In this document: positions 51,693-61,485 of the stretch, piece after piece
Layout of the letters: every line of letters starts with the position of its first letter
How positions within the stretch are numbered: the first letter of the stretch is position 1
Source of the DNA: an alpha proteobacterium HIMB59
GTDB lineage: Bacteria > Pseudomonadota > Alphaproteobacteria > HIMB59
Direction of reading: 5' to 3'
Assembly: GCA_000299115.1 (NCBI GenBank)
Contig: CP003801.1
Coordinates: 496,001-560,000 of the forward strand
Length of the DNA: 64,000 nucleotides
The notes under the pieces: generated by a model
The model's database searches: none
Seen by the model: the letters and a program-made list of their open reading frames with translations, nothing else
Told to the model about the DNA's origin: nothing
Program-made: the position numbers and the translations under genes

Positions 51693-52469
51693 CTAAATTT
51701 TAACCTCTTTTATAAACTTACGAAGAGAAATTATATATTTTGTAAAATTCATTTTAAGATCAAAATACTTTTGAATTAACGCAGAGCCAATAATTACACC
51801 ATCTGCCTTGGTGTTTTTAGAAATCGCTAAAACATCTTTTTTTGATTTGATGCCAAAACCAACCAAAACTGGGATTTTAGTTTGTTTTTTAAGGGATAGA
51901 ACATTTTTATTAATTTCTTTGTAATCAAGCTTATTTGAGCCGGTAATTCCCGTAGCAGAAATATAATAAACAAAACCCTTTGCTTCCTTCAGTAATCTCT
52001 TTGATCTCTGTTGATCTGTCATCGGAGAAATGAGTTTGATAAGATGAATATCATTTTTATCTAAAAGATTTTTAATTGGTTTTTCCTCTTCAAAAGGAAG
52101 GTCAACAATAATAATCCCATCAACGATATTTCTAATTTCTTTAATAAATTTTTGAACTCCATATTTCTGAACAGTATTAAGATAACACATGATCACAAAG
52201 GCGGTTTTTTCACTCTTTTTTTTCAATTGAGAAATTAGATTTAATGATTGTTTTGTTGTGATTTTTGATTTTAAAGCAATTTTACTAGACTCTTGAATGA
52301 TTGGTCCATCAGCCATAGGGTCTGAAAAAGGTAACCCAAATTCAATGATATCAGGTTGATGAGAAAGAATTTCATCAAAAACTTTTTTACTTTGTGCAAG
52401 CGTAGGGAAACCACAAGTCATAAATAAGGATAAAATTCTTTTTGAAGGTAGATGATCGAGTTTATTCAT
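51693..52469 (-). CDS. trpA: Tryptophan synthase alpha chain
   Basis: 258 residues from the ATG at 52467-52469; longer in-frame starts exist inside trp[10 protein letters not shown], the catalytic Glu/Asp block [15 protein letters not shown], and [13 protein letters not shown]. Splits indole-glycerol phosphate for TrpB. Overlaps trpB by 8 bases. Confidence 0.95.
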   Translation of the reverse strand: MNKLDHLPSKRILSLFMTCGFPTLAQSKKVFDEILSHQPDIIEFGLPFSDPMADGPIIQESSKIALKSKITTKQSLNLISQLKKKSEKTAFVIMCYLNTVQKYGVQKFIKEIRNIVDGIIIVDLPFEEEKPIKNLLDKNDIHLIKLISPMTDQQRSKRLLKEAKGFVYYISATGITGSNKLDYKEINKNVLSLKKQTKIPVLVGFGIKSKKDVLAISKNTKADGVIIGSALIQKYFDLKMNFTKYIISLRKFIKEVKI

Positions 52470-53667
52470 CAGCATCAAATCCAATTGCCTTAGCTGCTGT
52501 GAACAAGTCTTTGTCACCGCGTCCGCATAAATTTAAGATAATTGTTTTTCCTTTTGCTTTGTTTTTAAAGGCTTTAATCAAATAAGCGAGAGCGTGAGAT
52601 GGCTCAAGAGCAGGTATAATTCCTTCTAGTTTAGAACATAATTGAAATGCATTCAGAGCTTCTTTATCAGTTACCCCAAAGTATTTTGCTCTTTTTATAT
52701 CTTTTAAATAAGAATGCTCTGGTCCTACACCAGGGTAGTCAAGACCGGCTGAGATAGAGTGCGCTTCTTTTATTTGCCCATCATGATCTTGAAGAACGTA
52801 ACTATAACTTCCATGTAAAATCCCCGGGGTTCCAGAGGTCATTGTTGCTGCTGTTTGATTAGTTTTGGGTCCTTTTCCAGCTGCTTCAACACCAATAATT
52901 TGAACCTTCTTGTCGTTTAAAAAGGGATAAAATAATCCCATAGCATTTGATCCTCCACCAACACACGCAATAAGATAATCCGGTAATTTTTTTTCAATTT
53001 TTAAAATTTGTTCTCTTGCCTCTTTGCCGATAACAGATTGAAAATCTCGTACCATCTTTGGGTAGGGGTGAGGCCCTGCAGTAGAACCGATAATATAAAA
53101 AGTGTCTCGAACGTTTTTAATCCAATCTCTTAGAGCTTCATTCATTGCGTCTTTTAAAGATTTGCTCCCAGACTCTACTGGTATGATATTGGCTCCAAGA
53201 AGTTTCATTCGAAAAACGTTAGGTTTTTGTCGTTCAATATCTTTTGAGCCCATATAAATATAACAAGGCAGTCCAAACAGTGCGCAGACTGTAGCTGTAG
53301 CAACTCCATGCTGGCCAGCTCCTGTTTCGGCTATAATTCTAGTTTTGCCCATTTTTTTCGCTAATAGAATTTGACCTAAGCAATTATTAATTTTGTGGGC
53401 ACCTGTGTGATTTAGCTCGTCTCTTTTGAAGTAAACTTTAGGACCGTTTAGATAAGCCGATAAATTTTTAGCATGATGAAGTGCTGATGGTCTTCCAACA
53501 TAATTTTTGAATAAATCTTTGAGTTCTTTTTGAAATTTTTTATCTTTTTGAATTTTTTGATAAGATTGATCTAAGTCAATCAAAAGAGGCATTAAAGTTT
53601 CAGAAACATACATTCCTCCATACTCGCCAAAACGACCAAGAGTATTAGGTTGATTATAATTTTTCAT
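52462..53667 (-). CDS. trpB: Tryptophan synthase beta chain
   Basis: 401 residues from the ATG at 53665-53667 (a longer frame from 53697 overlaps trpF). [11 protein letters not shown] start, PLP lysine in [21 protein letters not shown], and phosphate-binding GGGSNAMG. Condenses indole with serine. It follows trpF by one base. Confidence 0.96.
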   Translation of the reverse strand: MKNYNQPNTLGRFGEYGGMYVSETLMPLLIDLDQSYQKIQKDKKFQKELKDLFKNYVGRPSALHHAKNLSAYLNGPKVYFKRDELNHTGAHKINNCLGQILLAKKMGKTRIIAETGAGQHGVATATVCALFGLPCYIYMGSKDIERQKPNVFRMKLLGANIIPVESGSKSLKDAMNEALRDWIKNVRDTFYIIGSTAGPHPYPKMVRDFQSVIGKEAREQILKIEKKLPDYLIACVGGGSNAMGLFYPFLNDKKVQIIGVEAAGKGPKTNQTAATMTSGTPGILHGSYSYVLQDHDGQIKEAHSISAGLDYPGVGPEHSYLKDIKRAKYFGVTDKEALNAFQLCSKLEGIIPALEPSHALAYLIKAFKNKAKGKTIILNLCGRGDKDLFTAAKAIGFDADE

Positions 53668-53668
53668 A

Positions 53669-54280
53669 TTATTTGAGAGATGAAACGAGACGATCAATTA
53701 ATGACAAGTTCTTTTCACCTTTTTTTTCCTCTACGCCAGAATTTATATCAACAAAATCAGCACCTGTTAAGTTAATTGCTTCTTGAATATTTGACTTATT
53801 CAACCCTCCCGACAGGATGAAAGGTAATTTTTTAGGATTTGAAAATTGTGACCAGTTCCATGTTTTATTATTTCCTCCAGGTTGATCATTTTTTTTGGGT
53901 TTCCCTTCAATTAAGTAATAATCAACATTAGAAAGATCATTTTCAATTAACTCTTCAGGGGATAGGGATTTGAATATTTTTTTTTGAAAAGTTGATTTGA
54001 CTTTATTTATAAATTTCTGATTTTCGTTGCCGTGAAGTTGAATTGTCTGAAAATCAAACACATTTAATTTTTCTTCGATTTCTTGAAGAGTGGGATTTAC
54101 AAATACCCCAACAAATTTACTACTATACTGACTATAATATTGTTGAATTAATTTAAGTGTATCAATATTGATATTTCTTGGACTCTTTTCATAAAAAATT
54201 AAACCTTGATATTCAATAGGTAGATTTAGGCAGTGTTCAATAACTCTTGGATTATTTTGTCCACAAATTTTTATTTTCAT
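53669..54280 (-). CDS. trpF: Phosphoribosylanthranilate isomerase
   Basis: 203 residues from the ATG at 54278-54280. [10 protein letters not shown] start with the catalytic Cys, [15 protein letters not shown], and [10 protein letters not shown] with a catalytic Asp in [12 protein letters not shown] barrel of tryptophan synthesis. It overlaps pyrF by 29 bases. Unusually AT-rich and Lys/Asn-rich. Confidence 0.93.
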   Translation of the reverse strand: MKIKICGQNNPRVIEHCLNLPIEYQGLIFYEKSPRNINIDTLKLIQQYYSQYSSKFVGVFVNPTLQEIEEKLNVFDFQTIQLHGNENQKFINKVKSTFQKKIFKSLSPEELIENDLSNVDYYLIEGKPKKNDQPGGNNKTWNWSQFSNPKKLPFILSGGLNKSNIQEAINLTGADFVDINSGVEEKKGEKNLSLIDRLVSSLK

Positions 54281-54959
54281 TTTTTTTATTATATTCATTA
54301 AGAAGTTTCATTGGATCTTTTGCATTGATTAACTCTCTTCCAATGACAACAAAATTAGCTCCATTATCAAGAGCGTCATGAACAAATGAAACTCTCTTCT
54401 GATCATCTTTTCTATCTAATAGTTTTACTCCCGGAGTTACTTTAAGAAGGTTTTTAAAACTCTTCAGAGATTTTAAATCTTGACCTGAACAGATTAAACC
54501 TGCAATTTTGGCTTTACTAGCAATTAAAGCTAATTTTTTAATCAATTTATCGGTATCTTTTTCACCATAAATTTTTTTACTGTCTTTACCGTCAAGGCTT
54601 GTAAGCAAGGTCACTCCCAATACTTTAGTTTTCAAATTAAATTTTTTGATATTTTTTAATGCACTTTTTAGCATTTCTTCTCCTCCAGAGATGTGAAGAG
54701 TTAGAAAATCAGGATTTATATTTTTTAATGACTCTATTGCGCTGCTAACAGTATTTGGAATATCATGCAATTTAAGATCAAGAAATAACCTTGATTTTTT
54801 TCTTTTAATTTCAGCGATTAGCTTATCCGCATCTTTGTTGTAAAAAGACCTATAGCCTACTTTAAATCCATAAACTAATTTATAAAGCTTATTAACAACT
54901 TCGATGTTTTTCCTGTTGTTGGTAGCATCTAAGGCTATGAAAGCTTTAAACTTTTTCAT
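54252..54959 (-). CDS. pyrF: Orotidine-5'-phosphate decarboxylase
   Basis: 235 residues: ALDATN start, catalytic LDLKLHDIPNTV, and VTPGVK. Makes UMP in pyrimidine synthesis. Inserted between ihfB and trpF in the operon and overlapping both. Confidence 0.92.
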   Translation of the reverse strand: MKKFKAFIALDATNNRKNIEVVNKLYKLVYGFKVGYRSFYNKDADKLIAEIKRKKSRLFLDLKLHDIPNTVSSAIESLKNINPDFLTLHISGGEEMLKSALKNIKKFNLKTKVLGVTLLTSLDGKDSKKIYGEKDTDKLIKKLALIASKAKIAGLICSGQDLKSLKSFKNLLKVTPGVKLLDRKDDQKRVSFVHDALDNGANFVVIGRELINAKDPMKLLNEYNKKNENKNLWTK

Positions 54960-55251
54960 TTAGTCTTTTATTTATACTTTCACTAGCTTTAAATGCCACT
55001 TTCCATTTTGATGGAATATAAATTTTAGCTTTATTTCTTGGATCTGAGCCATATCGAGAAGGCATCAGTTTGGATTTAAAGACTCCAAAGTTTCGTAATT
55101 CGATTGTTTGATGTTTATTTAGGTGTTCCTCCAGCAGATCAAAAAACCTATTAAAAATAGCTTCATTGATCTGTGGAGTTAAATCAGTTTCTGATTGCAA
55201 AAAGGATTTGAGAAGATCGGATTTATTCTGCTTTGGTGTCCTTGTCTTCAT
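54946..55251 (-). CDS. ihfB: HU/IHF-family DNA-binding protein, probable IHF beta
   Basis: 101 residues. Helical N-half, then IELRNFGVFKSKL and the DNA arm SRYGSDPRNKAKIYIP, in which the intercalating Pro of the GRNPKTG motif is kept but the rest is altered. C-terminal KVAFKASESINKRL. Called ihfB from its place behind rpsA, the usual locus; HU is possible. Overlaps rpsA by 29 bases and pyrF by 14. Confidence 0.85.
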   Translation of the reverse strand: MKTRTPKQNKSDLLKSFLQSETDLTPQINEAIFNRFFDLLEEHLNKHQTIELRNFGVFKSKLMPSRYGSDPRNKAKIYIPSKWKVAFKASESINKRLNEKV

Positions 55252-56920
55252 CCAAAGCCTTACCCAAGATATCTCCTAAAACTGATCCAGATGATTTTGA
55301 ACCATATTTTTCTAATAAGCTTTGCTCTTCATCAATTTCAAGCTGTCTGATGGAAAGGGCAAATTTTCTATTAGTCAAATCAATGGAGCTAATCTTTGCA
55401 TCAATTTTTTGACCTTCATTATAACGAGAAATATTTTGTTCCTCTTTATTTTTTGATAACTCTTTTCTACGGATTGTAGTTTCAATAAAGTTCGCCACTT
55501 CAACATCAATACCGTTGTTATTTATCTTTGTAATTGTAGCTGAAACAATATCTCCCTTATTTTTATCCTTAAAGAATTCATGGAATGGATCAGGAGTTAG
55601 CTGTTTAATACCAAAACTAATCTTTTCTTTTTCAGGATCTATCTCTAAAATTTTTACCTGAATATTTTGGCCTTTTTGGTATTTTTTCAGCGTTCGATCT
55701 CCATTGGAGTCAGTCCAAGAAAGATCGTTTTTATGAATTAATCCGTCAATATTATCGTTCAATTTGGCAAAAATACCAAATTCAGTAATATTTTTGATTT
55801 CTGTATCAATAACTTGGTCTTTTTTATACTCATTAAGAATATTTTCCCAAGGGTTAGGCTCAGTTTGTTTAATTCCTAAGCTGATACGTTTTTTCTCTTT
55901 ATCAATTTCAAGAACTTTTACTCGAATATTAAAACCAACCTCTAATATTTTATTAGGATGGATGTTTTTCTTGGTCCAACTGATATCATTAGAGTGAACG
56001 AGACCCTCAAGATCTTTATCGGTTAGCTGAACAAAAGCACCATAGTCGGTAATATGAGTAATTTTACCATCATAAATTTCATTCATAGTGATTTTGTCTT
56101 CAATCTTTTCCCATGGATCATCTTTTAATTGCTTATATCCTAAACTAATTTTATCTGACTCATCAGAGACCTTTAAAATTTTAAAATCGTATTTTTTTCC
56201 AACTTCTAAAACATCTGAAGGATGACTTATTCTACTCCAAGAAATATCACTTAAGTGAACTAGTCCATCAATCCCGCCTAAATCAACGAACGCACCATAG
56301 TCAGTAAAGGTCTTGACTCGACCGTTAACAACAGAGTCAGATTTTGATTTTTCTAAAATTTCGTTTTTAATTTCTTTTTGTTTTTCTTCGAGGATAGCTT
56401 TACGAGAGACTACTATGTTTCCCTTTGAATAATCCATTTTTAGGATTTCAAATGTTTCCTCAGTTTTAATCAAATGACTGACATCTCTTACGGGACGTAC
56501 ATCTATTTGACTTAAAGGTAAAAAAGCATTAGTGCCCATGATTTTCACATAAAGGCCTGCCTTGGCTTTGCCAACTATAAATCCTTTTACTCTTTCTTTG
56601 TTATCATAAAGTTTTTGAAGTTTTTCCCATGACTTCATTTTAATAGCTTTTTCATGAGAAACTTTTACGTTGCCTTCTCGATCCTCTAGTTTTTCAACAA
56701 ATACTTCAATTGTTTGACCGGTTTTAAGGTCGTCTGAGGATCCGGTATTTAGAAATTCTTCTCGAGGGATTTGCCCTTCACTTTTGTATCCAATATCAAC
56801 AGTTACGTGTTGATCATTTATTTTTAGGATTGTTCCAGAGATTATTTTGTTCGCAGAGATGTTAGTCTTGGTTTCGAATTGTTGGTCTAGCAGTTTGCTA
56901 TACTCGTCGTTAGATATCAT
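55223..56920 (-). CDS. rpsA: 30S ribosomal protein S1
   Basis: 565 residues with six S1/OB repeats (about 27-95, 108-176, 193-262, 278-348, 365-435 and 452-518). Repeats such as VKTFTDYGAFVDLGGIDGLVH and ITHITDYGAFVQL give the pattern. Essential for mRNA binding and initiation on weakly structured leaders. Acidic C-terminus. Heads the dense minus-strand operon; the cmk gene usually just upstream in related genomes is not here. Confidence 0.96.
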   Translation of the reverse strand: MISNDEYSKLLDQQFETKTNISANKIISGTILKINDQHVTVDIGYKSEGQIPREEFLNTGSSDDLKTGQTIEVFVEKLEDREGNVKVSHEKAIKMKSWEKLQKLYDNKERVKGFIVGKAKAGLYVKIMGTNAFLPLSQIDVRPVRDVSHLIKTEETFEILKMDYSKGNIVVSRKAILEEKQKEIKNEILEKSKSDSVVNGRVKTFTDYGAFVDLGGIDGLVHLSDISWSRISHPSDVLEVGKKYDFKILKVSDESDKISLGYKQLKDDPWEKIEDKITMNEIYDGKITHITDYGAFVQLTDKDLEGLVHSNDISWTKKNIHPNKILEVGFNIRVKVLEIDKEKKRISLGIKQTEPNPWENILNEYKKDQVIDTEIKNITEFGIFAKLNDNIDGLIHKNDLSWTDSNGDRTLKKYQKGQNIQVKILEIDPEKEKISFGIKQLTPDPFHEFFKDKNKGDIVSATITKINNNGIDVEVANFIETTIRRKELSKNKEEQNISRYNEGQKIDAKISSIDLTNRKFALSIRQLEIDEEQSLLEKYGSKSSGSVLGDILGKALDEDKDTKAE

Positions 56921-56986
56921 AAGTCATTATTTACCTTTCAAATTAGTTAGGTTTTTTTAGAGTTTTCTAGCTTTTTTTCAAGAAAA

Positions 56987-58284
56987 TTAATGAGTGTGAT
57001 GAGTGATATGCTTAAAAAAACTAGGATAGCTGGTTTTAACGCTCGATTTATCATCAATTTTATTAGATTTTTCACATATTAGATTGGCTATATAAAAAGA
57101 CATCACTATACGGTGATCATGGTGATGAATAATTTTCGCACCGCCTTTTTTTAAATCAGTATCTCCATAGATATATAAGTCAAATTCTTTAATTTCACTT
57201 TTGACACCCATATTTTTTAAATTTTGATGAATTAATTCTAATCGATTGCTTTCTTTCACAGTTAATTCTTTTAAACCTTTAAAGACTGAAGTTCCCTTAG
57301 CATAAGAAGCTGCTATAGAAAGTATCGGAATTTCATCTACTTGAAGAGGGACATCTTCAGGTTTTAGTATAGTAGATTTCAAATGAGTTTTTTGATTAAT
57401 TTTTAAGTCAGCTAAAATTTCGTTATTAACTTTTTTCCTATTTAAGATTTGAATATTTCCACCCATCTTTTTTAGAGTTTTAATAAATCCAATTCTGGTC
57501 TTATTAAATAACATATTCTTGACTACTAATTTAGATCCTGGTTTCAAACACGCAGCCGTTATAAAAAAAGCCGCGGAGGATGGGTCTCCAGGTACATTTA
57601 ATTTAATTGGCTTTAGATCTTTATCATTTTTCATTTCAATGAAACGGTATTTTGAGTTTTCTTTTACTTTTATATTATAGCCCATAGCTTTGAGCATATT
57701 CTCAGTATGATCCCTAGTAGATTTAAATTCTTTTATTTTTACGATGCCATTAGTATTTAATGCTGAGAGCATTATCGCACTTTTAATTTGAGCTGATGGA
57801 ATTTTGATATCATAGTTGAGTGGAATTGCATCACCAACTCCTTTAATCTTAATAGGAGGAAACGAATTTTTTTTTAGCTCGATTGATGCACCAATTCTTT
57901 TGAGATGATCTGTGACTCTTCTCATGGGCCTTTTACTCAAAGACTTATCACCTTTTAGGGCTGCTTTAATATTATTAGAAGATATTAATCCAGCAAGAAG
58001 CCTTATACCGGTCCCTGAATTACCAAAATCTAATTGTTTTTTTGGTTGAAACATAGCTCCCGGGGGTATGCCAAATACTATGTATTTTCCATTCTTTTTT
58101 GTAATTCGTGCACCTAGTTCACGCATCACTAAAAGTGTGTTAATAACATCCTCTCCTTCAAGTAAATTAGTTATTTCTGATTTACCAACAGCTTGACCAG
58201 TTAGTATCAAAGACCGGTGGCTTATAGACTTATCACCTGGTGGATAGTAAATGCCTTGTATTTTTTTTTGGAATTAATAGGCAT
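56987..58284 (-). CDS. aroA: 3-phosphoshikimate 1-carboxyvinyltransferase (EPSP synthase), apparent frameshift at the N-terminus
   Basis: Shikimate-pathway enzyme. The C-terminal frame is intact: NSGTGIRL, DPSSAAFFI, and the KESNR block with DHRIVM. The obligatory N-terminal substrate motif PPGDKSISHRSL is in the same frame, but upstream of it no ATG, GTG or TTG precedes a stop (58273 region). A proper start, ATG at 58282-58284, sits four bases after the lptB stop but in another frame. Adding one A to the nine-A run (plus-strand T9 at 58261-58269) joins them as MPINSKKIQGIYYPPGDKS. So there is a minus-one frameshift or transcript slippage, or a sequencing error. Confidence 0.88.
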
Positions 58285-58288
58285 ACTT

Positions 58289-59005
58289 TTATTGATAGTT
58301 TTCTCCTAAATATATTTTTTTTACAAATTTATCACTTGTAATTTCTTTAGGCGTTCCAGATTTTATAATTTCTCCGTTATAAATAATAAATCCATAATCA
58401 ACAATACTAAGGGCCTCTTTAACATTGTGATCAGTAATAATTATTCCAATATTCATTTTTTTTAAAAGAGCAACGGTAGATTTTACTTCTTCAATTGCTA
58501 TGGGATCTATACCCGCAAAGGGCTCATCTAATAATAGAAATTTAGGATTACTTGCCAAAGCTCGAGCAATTTCAGTTCTTCTTCTCTCACCTCCAGATAA
58601 TAATTTACCTTGAGTTTTTTGAAATCCTTGAAGAGAAAATTGATTTATAAGATTTTCAGTAACTTTCTTAGCTTCAGCTTTTGAATGAAATAATTCAGCT
58701 ATTGCAAAAATGTTATCGTATACACTCATATCCCTAAATATTGAAGGCTCCTGAGGTAAATAAGAAATTCCTAATTTTGATCTTTTGCTTAGACTAAGAA
58801 AAGTTAAATCTTCCCCATCTAAAATAATCTGACCTTCATCAGGAGGTAAAAAACCTGCAATGATATTGAAGAGTGTTGTTTTGCCACTTCCATTAGGGCC
58901 CAATAGTCCATTAATTTTTTGACTATCAAAATTTAAATTAACTTTTTTAAGAGCTTGTTTGGATTTAAAATTTTTACTAATACCTTGAAGCTTAATTATC
59001 TGCAT
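58289..59005 (-). CDS. lptB: LPS export ABC transporter ATP-binding protein
   Basis: 238 residues. Walker A GPNGSGKTT, ISYLPQEPSIFRDMSVYDN (LptB-specific), signature LSGGERRR, Walker B FLLLDEPFAGIDPIA. Powers LPS transport with LptFG. Overlaps lptA by 14 bases; aroA begins just after. Confidence 0.95.
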   Translation of the reverse strand: MQIIKLQGISKNFKSKQALKKVNLNFDSQKINGLLGPNGSGKTTLFNIIAGFLPPDEGQIILDGEDLTFLSLSKRSKLGISYLPQEPSIFRDMSVYDNIFAIAELFHSKAEAKKVTENLINQFSLQGFQKTQGKLLSGGERRRTEIARALASNPKFLLLDEPFAGIDPIAIEEVKSTVALLKKMNIGIIITDHNVKEALSIVDYGFIIYNGEIIKSGTPKEITSDKFVKKIYLGENYQ

Positions 59006-59453
59006 TGTTTTCTAAAAGAACTTCTACTAGCGATTCATCGTTTGCAGAGTTTAAAATTCTTTTATTATTATCAATGTCTGCAATTAATTCATGGCCTGTA
59101 AGCAATCTAGTGGGAGATTGAATGGAAACATCGCCAGTGAGTTTAATGGTGTTGTCATCTCTTGTGTAGATAGCGTAATCACCTTGAAAAATTTCATCTT
59201 TTAATTCAATTCGAACATTTTCAAAAAGCTCAACAACTGTGAATAATTCTTTACCACCTTGCTCTACATATTGAGCAATCATTTTTTCAGAAAAAGCGAT
59301 GAAGGTATCATTGCTGAATTCCACTGAACCAGTAGCAGTATAAGATTTATTTTCTGAGTCCCAAATTAAACTATCACCTGCTTTGACAGTACTTTCTGAG
59401 TAGGCATTAGAATAAAGAAATAAACTTAAAATAAAAAAGATAACTTTAGTCAT
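58992..59453 (-). CDS. lptA: LptA/OstA-like LPS transport protein
   Basis: 153 residues from the ATG at 59451-59453, signal peptide to about residue 19. YTATGSVEFSNDTFIAFSEKMIAQY and IKLTGDVSIQ are beta-jellyroll OstA repeats. Periplasmic LPS bridge. Overlaps lptC by eight bases. Confidence 0.88.
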   Translation of the reverse strand: MTKVIFFILSLFLYSNAYSESTVKAGDSLIWDSENKSYTATGSVEFSNDTFIAFSEKMIAQYVEQGGKELFTVVELFENVRIELKDEIFQGDYAIYTRDDNTIKLTGDVSIQSPTRLLTGHELIADIDNNKRILNSANDESLVEVLLENNADN

Positions 59454-59874
59454 GACTTTTAAAGATAACAATACCATCAAAATAAATTTTTCCTTCTGAG
59501 TCTATATTCCTGAACCCCTTGGCGTCAAGTGTGCCCATTGAGTTTATCACTTGAACTGATTTTTTACTATGAGAGATGTCTTCATTTAAGTTAATTGATA
59601 TGTCTTCCCCATATATTTTATATTCATTATTTTCTAGGTAAGATTTACCTTGAAGAAAAAAATTATCTTCATCGATTTTATTTAATTTTTCAGAACCAAT
59701 TTTTGTCAAGCCAGATTTACTAAGTACAATACTTGAGAAATTTTCAACTGACATACTTTTTTGACTAAAAACTTTAGATGAGGGCCTATTGTCATAGTAA
59801 TACATAAAGGCTTGAATGCTAAGTAAAAGAAAAATTAAAATATTAAAAATATTTTCTCTTAAAAATTTACTCAT
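59446..59874 (-). CDS. lptC: LptC-like LPS export protein
   Basis: 142 residues with an N-terminal TM anchor (8-26) and a beta-rich periplasmic part (YKIYGEDISINL, FDGIVIFKS). Called from the kdsD-lptC-lptA-lptB order and length; sequence is diverged. Overlaps kdsD by eight bases. Confidence 0.82.
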   Translation of the reverse strand: MSKFLRENIFNILIFLLLSIQAFMYYYDNRPSSKVFSQKSMSVENFSSIVLSKSGLTKIGSEKLNKIDEDNFFLQGKSYLENNEYKIYGEDISINLNEDISHSKKSVQVINSMGTLDAKGFRNIDSEGKIYFDGIVIFKSHD

Positions 59875-60814
59875 TGTCTAAGCAAGTTTTTAAATTAACT
59901 ATTCCTATAGGGGTATTTTTTTTAGTGATTAATAGACTAGTAATTGAATTTTTATTCATCAAAGCTATTGCTGACGATATAAGAAGATCTTTCGAAGCTG
60001 TGATTGGTTTTTTACTCATTATATTTGTCGCTTTATCCGACATATCTAATTTTTTGATAGCTCTTCTTAAATCACCATCAGTAATGATACCTTTGATTTT
60101 TTTTTGATTGTCAATAATTACAACACAGCCATATTTTTTTTCAGTCATTTTAAGAACAGCTTCCATTACTGATGTATTTTGTTTAATTAAAGGAAGGTCT
60201 GTATCCATTATTTCTGAAAGTGTTTTTAATTTTTTTCCAATTTTTCCCCCCGGATGTAGGGCTTTGAATGATTTTTTGTCAAAATTTCTTAAATTTAAGA
60301 GGCAACAACACAAGGCGTCTCCAAGAGCCAAAGCCATTGTTGTAGATGTGGTAGGTATGGTAGATAATTTATCAGCTTCTTTATGAGGAGGTAATATCAA
60401 ATTAATATCCGAATTTTTGGCCAACAAACTTTTATTATTTGAACAAATTGAAATAATTTTAACTGAATGTCTTTTCGCAAAATCTAAAAGGTCACTCAGC
60501 TCATGAGACTCCCCAGAATTTGATAGCACAATTAATATATCCTCAGCTCTTACTATGCCCATGTCACCATGGCTAGCATCAACAGGATTTAAAAAAACTG
60601 ATGGTATTCCTGTTGAGGTAAAAGACGCTGCAATTTTAGATGCTATGTTTCCACTTTTCCCAACACCAGAAATAATTAATTTTCCTTTTAAGTTTTCAAT
60701 ACTTTTTACTGCTTTAAAGAAATCATCATTAAGGCTTTTTGCTAAATCATTTATTGCTTTTGACTCAATAGTTAAAACTTCTTTTGCTGATTTAAGAATC
60801 TGTAATTTATTCAT
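59867..60814 (-). CDS. kdsD: Arabinose-5-phosphate isomerase (KpsF/GutQ family)
   Basis: 315 residues: SIS domain (about 30-170, SGVGKSGNIASKIA and NPVDASHGDMG), then two CBS domains (about 200-315, with ITDGDLRR). Makes arabinose-5-phosphate for KDO. First of the LPS genes; separated from rnd by three bases. Confidence 0.93.
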   Translation of the reverse strand: MNKLQILKSAKEVLTIESKAINDLAKSLNDDFFKAVKSIENLKGKLIISGVGKSGNIASKIAASFTSTGIPSVFLNPVDASHGDMGIVRAEDILIVLSNSGESHELSDLLDFAKRHSVKIISICSNNKSLLAKNSDINLILPPHKEADKLSTIPTTSTTMALALGDALCCCLLNLRNFDKKSFKALHPGGKIGKKLKTLSEIMDTDLPLIKQNTSVMEAVLKMTEKKYGCVVIIDNQKKIKGIITDGDLRRAIKKLDMSDKATNIMSKKPITASKDLLISSAIALMNKNSITSLLITKKNTPIGIVNLKTCLDNE

Positions 60815-60817
60815 TGT

Positions 60818-61450
60818 TTACTTATGGGCAAAAATATCAGTATTTTCCCATCCCATTAAGTCAAGCTCTACTCTCGTATCTAGAAAATTCATTATTGATT
60901 TAAAAGTTTTAAGTCTTTTTGCTTCTAGAAGTTTTGCTTCTAAATTTTTCTTTAAATCACTTAAATAAATAACATCATTCATAGCATATTGAATTTGTTG
61001 TTTAGTTAGATTTTTTTGACTCCAATCTGAGGTCTGTTCAGTTTTATCTAACTCAATATTTAAAATTTCTTTAACTAGATCTTTTAGCCCATGTTTTGAT
61101 GAGTAAGTTCTAGTAAGTTTAGATGCTATTTTAGTACAAAAAACATTTCTAACATTAATATTCAAATTCTCTTTAAGCACTGCCATGTCAAATCTTGCGT
61201 AGTGAAAAATTTTAGTCAAAGACTTATCCTCTAGTAGGGATTTTATATTCTTAGAATTTGCTGGAGAGATATCCTTGTCAAATTTAATCAAGTAAACTTT
61301 TTTATTAGACTCATTGCGTAATTGAATAAGACAGAGCCTGTCTCTTTTGATATTTAGCCCAAGTGTTTCAGTATCAATTGTTATATCTCCCTTAAATGAT
61401 TTTAATGACTTTAAAGGTAGGTCATTTTGGAATAATTGATAATTTGACAT
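60818..61450 (-). CDS. rnd: Ribonuclease D-like 3'-5' exonuclease
   Basis: 210 residues from the ATG at 61448-61450. DEDDy motifs: DTETLGL, HYARFDMAVL and YAMNDVIYL. It lacks the C-terminal HRDC domains of E. coli RNase D, as is usual in alphaproteobacteria. Heads the kdsD-lpt operon; divergent from the epimerase gene with a 35-base gap. Confidence 0.88.
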   Translation of the reverse strand: MSNYQLFQNDLPLKSLKSFKGDITIDTETLGLNIKRDRLCLIQLRNESNKKVYLIKFDKDISPANSKNIKSLLEDKSLTKIFHYARFDMAVLKENLNINVRNVFCTKIASKLTRTYSSKHGLKDLVKEILNIELDKTEQTSDWSQKNLTKQQIQYAMNDVIYLSDLKKNLEAKLLEAKRLKTFKSIMNFLDTRVELDLMGWENTDIFAHK

Positions 61451-61485
61451 CGTAAGACATATATTTATATAAGATAGATAAAGCA

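Noticed and set aside
60555-60968. Plus-strand open frame opposite kdsD and rnd
   Set aside because: Antisense to two conserved genes with intact motifs.
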